Shown here piece by piece: positions 6,932 through 11,531 of a stretch of DNA of 11,531 bases (positions within the stretch are counted from its first letter, which is position 1; every line of letters starts with the position of its first letter). Made by a program: the position numbers and the translations under genes. The stretch lies in contig JAHHQU010000069.1 in NCBI GenBank assembly GCA_020026225.1, forward strand, positions 1 to 11,531, read 5' to 3'. Under the pieces are notes generated by a model that was given only the letters and a program-made list of their open reading frames with translations, did not search any database and was not told where the DNA came from. This DNA comes from Phocaeicola sp. (GTDB taxonomy: Bacteria; Bacteroidota; Bacteroidia; Bacteroidales; Bacteroidaceae).

Positions 6932-7946
6932 ATGATAGAGAAACATATTGTTTTGGAAGATATCGATCCGGTAATCTTCTATGGCGTAAACAACGTCAAC
7001 ATACAAATGATAAAAGCCTTATTTCCCAAACTTCGTATCGTGGCACGGGGCAACGTCATGAAAATAATGGGAGATGAAGAAGAAATGTGTGCATTTGAGG
7101 AAGCTGTGCAAGCGCTGGAAAAGTACTGTGTAAAATACAATTCACTCAACGAAGAAGCCATACTCGACATTGTCAAAGGGAAATCACCTCAACATGAACA
7201 GACGGGCGAAGCCATCGTTTTCAGCGTTTCAGGCAAACCCATCGTTCCACGAAGTGCCAACCAGTTGAAATTAGTGCGCCAGTTTGAAAAAAACGATATG
7301 ATCTTCGCTATCGGCCCCGCCGGTTCCGGTAAGACCTATACAGCCATCGCCTTGGCGGTCCGAGCTCTCAAGAACAAAGAAATCAAACGCATCATATTAA
7401 GTCGTCCTGCAGTAGAAGCCGGTGAAAAACTCGGATTCCTTCCAGGTGACATGAAAGACAAGATCGATCCTTAACTTGCAACCTCTATACGATGCACTGC
7501 AAGATATGATTCCGGCAGCCAAGCTGAAAGAATTTCTCGAACTGGATGTCATTCAGATTGCACCGCTTGCTTTCATGCGAGGCAGAACGTTGAACGATGC
7601 GGTGGTCATCCTTGATGAGGCTCAAAATACCACAACCCAACAGATCAAGATGTTCTTGACCCGTATGGGCATGAATACCAAGATGATTATCACCGGTGAC
7701 ATGACCCAGATTGACCTGCCTGCATCACAAACCTCGGGACTGGTACAAGCCCTTCGGATTCTAAAAGATGTAAAAGGTATCGGATTCATCGAAATGAACA
7801 AGAAAGATATCGTACGCCACAAGCTGGTAACCCGAATCGTTGACGCGTATGAGAAGTTCGATGAAAAGATGAAAGCTGAACGTCAGGAACGAAAGGCTGC
7901 CAAACAGAAGGAAGAAGAAAATAAAACAAAAGAAGAATCCAACTAG
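6932..7946 (+). pseudogene. phoH: PhoH-family ATPase, interrupted by a single-base frameshift
   Basis: A cytoplasmic P-loop ATPase of the PhoH family, thought to act in RNA metabolism or phosphate-related stress; its exact role is not settled. The first part (6932-7474, 180 residues) carries the N-terminal domain and Walker A GPAGSGKT (128-135), and stops at TAA 7472-7474. The second part continues in the +1 frame from 7475 to the stop at 7944-7946, with Walker B VVILDEAQ, GDMTQIDLP, and a charged Lys/Glu-rich tail. Removing one A at 7473/7474 turns CCT TAA CTT into CCT TAC TTG and restores a 337-residue protein reading ...KIDPYLQPLYD.... Both halves are otherwise well conserved, so the lesion is recent, an assembly error, or (less likely) a programmed +1 shift. 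As written, no intact ATPase would be made. Confidence 0.85.
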
Positions 7947-7980
7947 AACATAATTCATTAACAATTAATAGAATTAGGAA

Positions 7981-8928
7981 ATGAGTAAAGCATTAACAAA
8001 AACAGATTTTAACTTTCCGGGTGAAAAAAGTGTTTACCACGGTAAAGTACGTGATGTATACAACATCAACGACGAGAAATTAGTAATGGTTGCAACTGAC
8101 CGTATCTCTGCATTCGACGTTATTTTGCCTGAAGGTATTCCTTACAAAGGTCAAATGTTGAATCAGATTGCCGCTAAATTCTTGGACGCAACTTCAGACA
8201 TCTGCCCGAACTGGAAATTGGCTACTCCAGACCCAATGGTCACTGTAGGTGTATTGTGCGAAGGTTTCCCAGTAGAAATGATTGTTCGTGGTTACCTTTG
8301 CGGTAGCGCTTGGCGTGCTTACAAGAGCGGCGTACGTGAAATCTGCGGTATCACTCTTCCTGAAGGAATGCGTGAAAACGAAAAATTCCCACACCCAATC
8401 ATCACTCCGACTACAAAAGCTGAAATCGGTGCTCACGACGAAGATATTTCTAAGGAAGAAATTTTGGCTCAGGGTCTTGCTACACCAAAAGAATACGAAA
8501 TTTTGGAAAAATACACCATGGCCTTGTTTGAACGCGGTACTCAGATTGCAGCAGAACGTGGCTTGATTTTGGTTGACACCAAATATGAATTCGGTAAACA
8601 CAACGGTGAAATTTACTTGATGGACGAAATCCATACTCCAGACTCTAGCCGTTACTTCTACGCAGAAGGTTACCAGGAACGTTTTGAAAAAGGGGAAGCT
8701 CAGAAACAGCTTTCTAAAGAATTCGTACGCGAATGGTTGATGGACAACAACTTCCAGGGCAAAGAAGGTCAGACAGTTCCTGAAATGACTCCTGAAATTG
8801 TAAATTCTATCAGCGAACGTTACATCGAACTTTACGAACACATCACCGGTGAAACTTTCGTAAAAGCAAATACCGACGAAATCCACGCTCGTATCGAAAA
8901 GAACGTAACTGAATATTTGAATAAATAA
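7981..8928 (+). CDS. purC: Phosphoribosylaminoimidazole-succinocarboxamide synthase (SAICAR synthetase)
   Basis: Catalyses the ATP-dependent joining of CAIR and aspartate to give SAICAR in de novo purine synthesis. The 315-residue product shows GKVRDVY (21-27, nucleotide-binding strand), ATDRISAFD (38-46), VRGYLCGSAW (102-111), LVDTKYEFG (197-205) and DEIHTPDSSR (215-224), all characteristic of the family. It is the long form, like yeast Ade1, rather than the roughly 237-residue E. coli type. The ATG follows an AT-rich 34-bp gap after phoH (7947-7980) without a recognisable promoter, so expression may depend on the phoH transcript. Codon choice is strongly biased (GGT, CGT, GAA, AAC), unlike its GGA/CGA-using neighbours, which suggests high expression. 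A terminator follows. Confidence 0.97.
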   Translation: MSKALTKTDFNFPGEKSVYHGKVRDVYNINDEKLVMVATDRISAFDVILPEGIPYKGQMLNQIAAKFLDATSDICPNWKLATPDPMVTVGVLCEGFPVEMIVRGYLCGSAWRAYKSGVREICGITLPEGMRENEKFPHPIITPTTKAEIGAHDEDISKEEILAQGLATPKEYEILEKYTMALFERGTQIAAERGLILVDTKYEFGKHNGEIYLMDEIHTPDSSRYFYAEGYQERFEKGEAQKQLSKEFVREWLMDNNFQGKEGQTVPEMTPEIVNSISERYIELYEHITGETFVKANTDEIHARIEKNVTEYLNK

Positions 8929-8943
8929 TTTATCAAACATCAT

Positions 8944-8988
8944 ACGGTTTGCCGGCCTGTCTTGCGACAGACCGGCTTCCGTGTTTTT
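8944..8988 (+). terminator. Rho-independent terminator after purC
   Basis: GCCGGCCTGTC (8951-8961) and GACAGACCGGC (8966-8976) form an 11-bp stem with one mismatch and a TTGC loop. Flanking ACGG (8944-8947) and CCGT (8979-8982) add four more pairs across a small internal loop. GTTTTT follows at 8983-8988. I see no clear promoter between it and the next gene (ATG 9023). Confidence 0.88.
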
Positions 8989-9022
8989 GTTCATTGAAAG
9001 AAGTTTCTAAAATCCCTACCCT

Positions 9023-9763
9023 ATGTCAAATTATCCACAAGAAAATATCAAGCCCTACAACGAAGACGAAAGGAAAGCAGTGCAAGTAGAAAAAATGTTC
9101 GATAACATCGCCCCTACTTATGACAACTTAAACCACGTACTTTCTATGGGAATTGACAAGAGTTGGCGACGCAAAGCTATCAACCTACTGAAGGCATTCC
9201 ATCCACAGCACATGATGGATGTGGCTACTGGAACTGGCGACTTCGCCATACAAGCATGCCAAGTGCTTCAACCTCAAGAGCTGATAGGTACCGACATCTC
9301 TGAAGGCATGATGAATGTGGGCCGCGAGAAAGTGAAAGCAGCCAGTCTGGAAAAGCAGATTTCATTTGCCAAAGAAGACTGCACTTCCCTCACCTTCCCC
9401 GACAACCGCTTCGATGCCATCACAGTGGCTTTCGGCATCAGAAACTTTGAGAACCTGGACAAAGGACTGAAAGAAATGCACCGCGTGCTTACTCCCGGCG
9501 GACACCTCGTCATACTGGAACTTTCAGAGCCCGAAGTTTTCCCCATGAAACAGCTGTATTCCCTCTACTCGAAAGTAGTCATCCCTACTATCGGAAAGCT
9601 ACTTTCTAAGGACCGAAGCGCTTACACCTACCTGCCAGAATCAATCAAAGCTTTTCCTCAAGGAGAGATTATGCAAGAAATCATTCGAAAGGCAGGATTT
9701 AGTCAAGTGTCTTTCAAGAGACTGACTATGGGTATCTGTACCCTTTACTTTGCAACGAAATAA
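9023..9763 (+). CDS. ubiE: Demethylmenaquinone methyltransferase
   Basis: A SAM-dependent C-methyltransferase that carries out the last step of menaquinone synthesis (demethylmenaquinone to menaquinone); the gene is also called menG. The 246-residue product has YDNLNHVLSMG (33-43), SAM motif I VATGTGDFA (67-75), the acidic GTDIS end of strand two (89-93), VAFGIRNFENL (135-145) and GGHLVILE (159-166), all diagnostic of the UbiE/COQ5 family. As members of this order make menaquinone and not ubiquinone, the menaquinone role is inferred. It begins a close run with aroE (17 bp) and the hydrolase. Chorismate made through aroE is the precursor of the menaquinone ring. Confidence 0.95.
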   Translation: MSNYPQENIKPYNEDERKAVQVEKMFDNIAPTYDNLNHVLSMGIDKSWRRKAINLLKAFHPQHMMDVATGTGDFAIQACQVLQPQELIGTDISEGMMNVGREKVKAASLEKQISFAKEDCTSLTFPDNRFDAITVAFGIRNFENLDKGLKEMHRVLTPGGHLVILELSEPEVFPMKQLYSLYSKVVIPTIGKLLSKDRSAYTYLPESIKAFPQGEIMQEIIRKAGFSQVSFKRLTMGICTLYFATK

Positions 9764-9780
9764 CTTTAACTTTTACTGAC

Positions 9781-10524
9781 ATGAAAAAATTTGGCTTAAT
9801 CGGTTACCCACTTGGACACTCTTTCTCCAAGAACTATTTCAATGAAAAATTTCATTCTGAAAATATTGATGCAGAATATGTGAATTTTGAAATACCAACT
9901 ATCGAGGATTTGCCTAAAGTCATCACTTCAAATCCCAACTTGGCAGGGTTCAACGTAACGATTCCGTACAAAGAGCAAGTCATACCTTACTTGAATGCCA
10001 TCGACAAAGACGCCGAAGCGATTGGAGCTGTAAATGTGGTCAAAGTGGATCATGTCAAAGGTAAAACGCTATTGACCGGTTATAATTCAGACTTCATCGG
10101 ATTCACACAATCCATTGAATCGCTGTTGGAGCCTCAGCATAAAAAGGCGTTGATTCTTGGTACTGGCGGAGCCTCAAAGGCCATTCACTATGCATTGAAG
10201 AGACTGGGTCTGGAATGTCTGTTTGTCTCCAGAACACATAAAGATGAGCACACCATTACCTACAAAGACCTAACACCTGCCATCATGGACGAATATAAGG
10301 TTATCGTCAATTGCAGTCCGGTAGGCATGTACCCACAAGCTGATGAGTGTCCGAATATCCCGTATGAATGCCTTACCCAGCAACATCTACTATACGACCT
10401 TCTTTATAATCCGGATACGACACTCTTCATGAAAAAAGGAGCAGACCAAGGGGCTACTGTAAAGAACGGATTAGAAATGCTGCTTCTTCAGGCTTTCGGA
10501 ACTTGGGACATTTGGAAACGCTAA
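9781..10524 (+). CDS. aroE: Shikimate dehydrogenase
   Basis: NADPH-dependent reduction of 3-dehydroshikimate to shikimate in the chorismate pathway. The 247-residue product contains the shikimate-binding serines in GHSFSK (Ser14, Ser16), the catalytic lysine in NVTIPYK (Lys64), GAVNVV (82-87), Asp104 in YNSD, the dinucleotide-binding loop GTGGASKA (127-134), SRT (150-152, NADP phosphate region; the usual NRT has Ser in place of Asn), NCSPVGMYP (177-185) and Gln237 near the C-terminus. Length is near that of compact AroE proteins. It lies 17 bp after the methyltransferase gene and 12 bp before the hydrolase gene, so it sits in the middle of an operon. Confidence 0.96.
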   Translation: MKKFGLIGYPLGHSFSKNYFNEKFHSENIDAEYVNFEIPTIEDLPKVITSNPNLAGFNVTIPYKEQVIPYLNAIDKDAEAIGAVNVVKVDHVKGKTLLTGYNSDFIGFTQSIESLLEPQHKKALILGTGGASKAIHYALKRLGLECLFVSRTHKDEHTITYKDLTPAIMDEYKVIVNCSPVGMYPQADECPNIPYECLTQQHLLYDLLYNPDTTLFMKKGADQGATVKNGLEMLLLQAFGTWDIWKR

Positions 10525-10536
10525 CATGCTTACTTT

Positions 10537-11490
10537 ATGAAAAAGAAATTGGGCATGGCCTTGATAGCACTGATGGTGCTTATGGGCGTTCTGACCCTTG
10601 GAGGCAGCTTTTATTTAATCGACTATTCCTTGCGACCGGAAAATGAGAATAAGGACCAAGCGAAAACGATGGCCCTGATGTGTGACCGATATCCACAAAT
10701 CACAACATGGTTGGATAGTCTGCAACAGCATCACGCATTGCGTGACACCTTCATCACCGCTCCCGACGGCATCTGTCTGCACGCTTATTATGCCGCAGCC
10801 TCTCGTCCCAAACGTGAAACGGCAGTAATCGTACACGGTTACACCGACAGTTCCATACGCATGTTTCATATTGGATACCTCTATAACCACTCACTCGATT
10901 TCAATGTTTTGATTCCTGACCTCCGCAATTCGGGACTTTCGGAAGGTGAAGCAATCCAAATGGGGTGGCTCGACCGAAAGGATGTCTTACAATGGATTGA
11001 CCTTGCTCCTTCCATTTTCGGAGATTCTATTCAAACTGTAGTTCATGGAATCTCCATGGGAGCAGCTACTACCATGATGGTCTCGGGTGAGAAACTGCCA
11101 TCGCAAATCAAATGCTTTGTGGAAGATTGTGGATATACCAGTGTTTGGGACCAGTTCGAGAAAGAACTGAACGAACAATTCGGTTTGCCGGCATTCCCTC
11201 TCCTTCATGTAAGCAGCTGGCTATGCGACTTGCAATTAGGATGGAATTTCAAGGAAGCTTCTGCTCTCAAGCAAGTGGAACGTTGCCACCTTCCGATGTT
11301 CTTCATCCACGGTGACGCCGATGCTTACGTTCCTACCTACATGGTTCATGAATTGTATGATGCCAAGCCTCAACCCAAGGAATTATGGGTGGTTCCTAAA
11401 ACGAGTCATGCCAAATCCTATATGAACCATCCGGAAGAATATACAGAACATGTGAGAAAGTTTGTCGGCAAATACATAGTCGTCCCTTAA
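10537..11490 (+). CDS. Membrane-anchored alpha/beta hydrolase, 3' end inside the terminal repeat
   Basis: A serine hydrolase of the alpha/beta fold with one N-terminal hydrophobic segment (about 5-28, after KKK), so probably anchored in the membrane with the catalytic domain outside, or exported. The catalytic triad is visible: Ser173 in GISMG (171-175), Asp262 in HGDADAYVP (258-266) and His291 in KTSHAKSY. The oxyanion region is HGYTD (100-104). It resembles BAAT/DUF-type or BEM46-like hydrolases common next to aroE in this order; the substrate is unknown. It ends the ubiE-aroE run, 12 bp after aroE. The last three residues (VVP) and the TAA stop lie inside the window-end inverted repeat, so the natural C-terminus may differ. 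The fold itself looks complete to the last helix (HVRKFVGKYI). Confidence 0.88.
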   Translation: MKKKLGMALIALMVLMGVLTLGGSFYLIDYSLRPENENKDQAKTMALMCDRYPQITTWLDSLQQHHALRDTFITAPDGICLHAYYAAASRPKRETAVIVHGYTDSSIRMFHIGYLYNHSLDFNVLIPDLRNSGLSEGEAIQMGWLDRKDVLQWIDLAPSIFGDSIQTVVHGISMGAATTMMVSGEKLPSQIKCFVEDCGYTSVWDQFEKELNEQFGLPAFPLLHVSSWLCDLQLGWNFKEASALKQVERCHLPMFFIHGDADAYVPTYMVHELYDAKPQPKELWVVPKTSHAKSYMNHPEEYTEHVRKFVGKYIVVP

Positions 11491-11530
11491 GAACATTTTT
11501 ATCTATTGATATTCAATAATTTAGTTTATA
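11477..11530. repeat. Right copy of inverted repeat shared with the left end of the window
   Basis: This is the inverted counterpart of bases 1-54, with 49 of 54 positions identical. The inner tip TAGTCGTCCCTTAA (11477-11490) is a perfect match and includes the hydrolase stop codon. The repeat begins in the Ile314 codon of the hydrolase and runs outward through the AT-rich tail to the end of the window. Nothing else is seen after the hydrolase stop, and no terminator is visible inside the window. Confidence 0.8.
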
Positions 11531-11531
11531 A

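Noticed and set aside
8194..8994. A 266-codon open frame on the minus strand opposite purC
   Set aside because: It is the antisense of purC, left open by purC's biased codons. Its product is Phe-rich with no recognisable family, and purC is certain.

Overview
The window looks like a chromosomal stretch of a member of the Bacteroidales, most probably Bacteroides or Phocaeicola. The reasons are the moderately AT-rich DNA, promoters of the TAnnTTTG type, A-rich rather than Shine-Dalgarno-like leaders, a lysine exporter split into two genes, and menaquinone, secreted C69 dipeptidase and LytM-type genes typical of that order. Nearly all of it is ordinary housekeeping DNA. I see no transposase, phage, CRISPR or toxin-antitoxin gene and no tRNA or rRNA.

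Left half, minus strand (about 89-5562): a LytM/M23 metallopeptidase and a secreted C69 dipeptidase are 21 bp apart and probably one transcription unit from a promoter at 5555-5562. The pair ends in a long hairpin at 2129-2174. A phosphoglucomutase/phosphomannomutase follows with its own candidate promoter (1988-1995) and a strong terminator at 83-130. The two peptidases suggest envelope or peptide turnover; the mutase feeds sugar-phosphate metabolism.

Centre, plus strand (5660-6851): a divergent promoter drives a leader of about 250 nt that encodes a possible 32-residue peptide and several hairpins. Next comes a two-gene LysO-type lysine exporter whose ORFs overlap by ATGA, closed by a clear terminator at 6821-6851.

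Right half, plus strand (6887-11490): phoH (interrupted by a one-base frameshift), purC, a terminator, then a tight run of menaquinone methyltransferase (ubiE/menG), shikimate dehydrogenase (aroE) and a membrane-anchored alpha/beta hydrolase. purC makes SAICAR in purine synthesis. aroE feeds chorismate, which is also the precursor of menaquinone, so aroE and menG are metabolically linked.

Most worth a second look: (i) the two window ends are inverted copies of one 54-bp repeat (49/54 identical) with a perfect 14-bp inner tip, and the right copy supplies the last codons and stop of the hydrolase; (ii) the phoH frameshift lies at CCT TAA C, between Walker A and Walker B; (iii) the lysO leader has an unexplained short ORF and competing hairpins. 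No wholly new system is evident.
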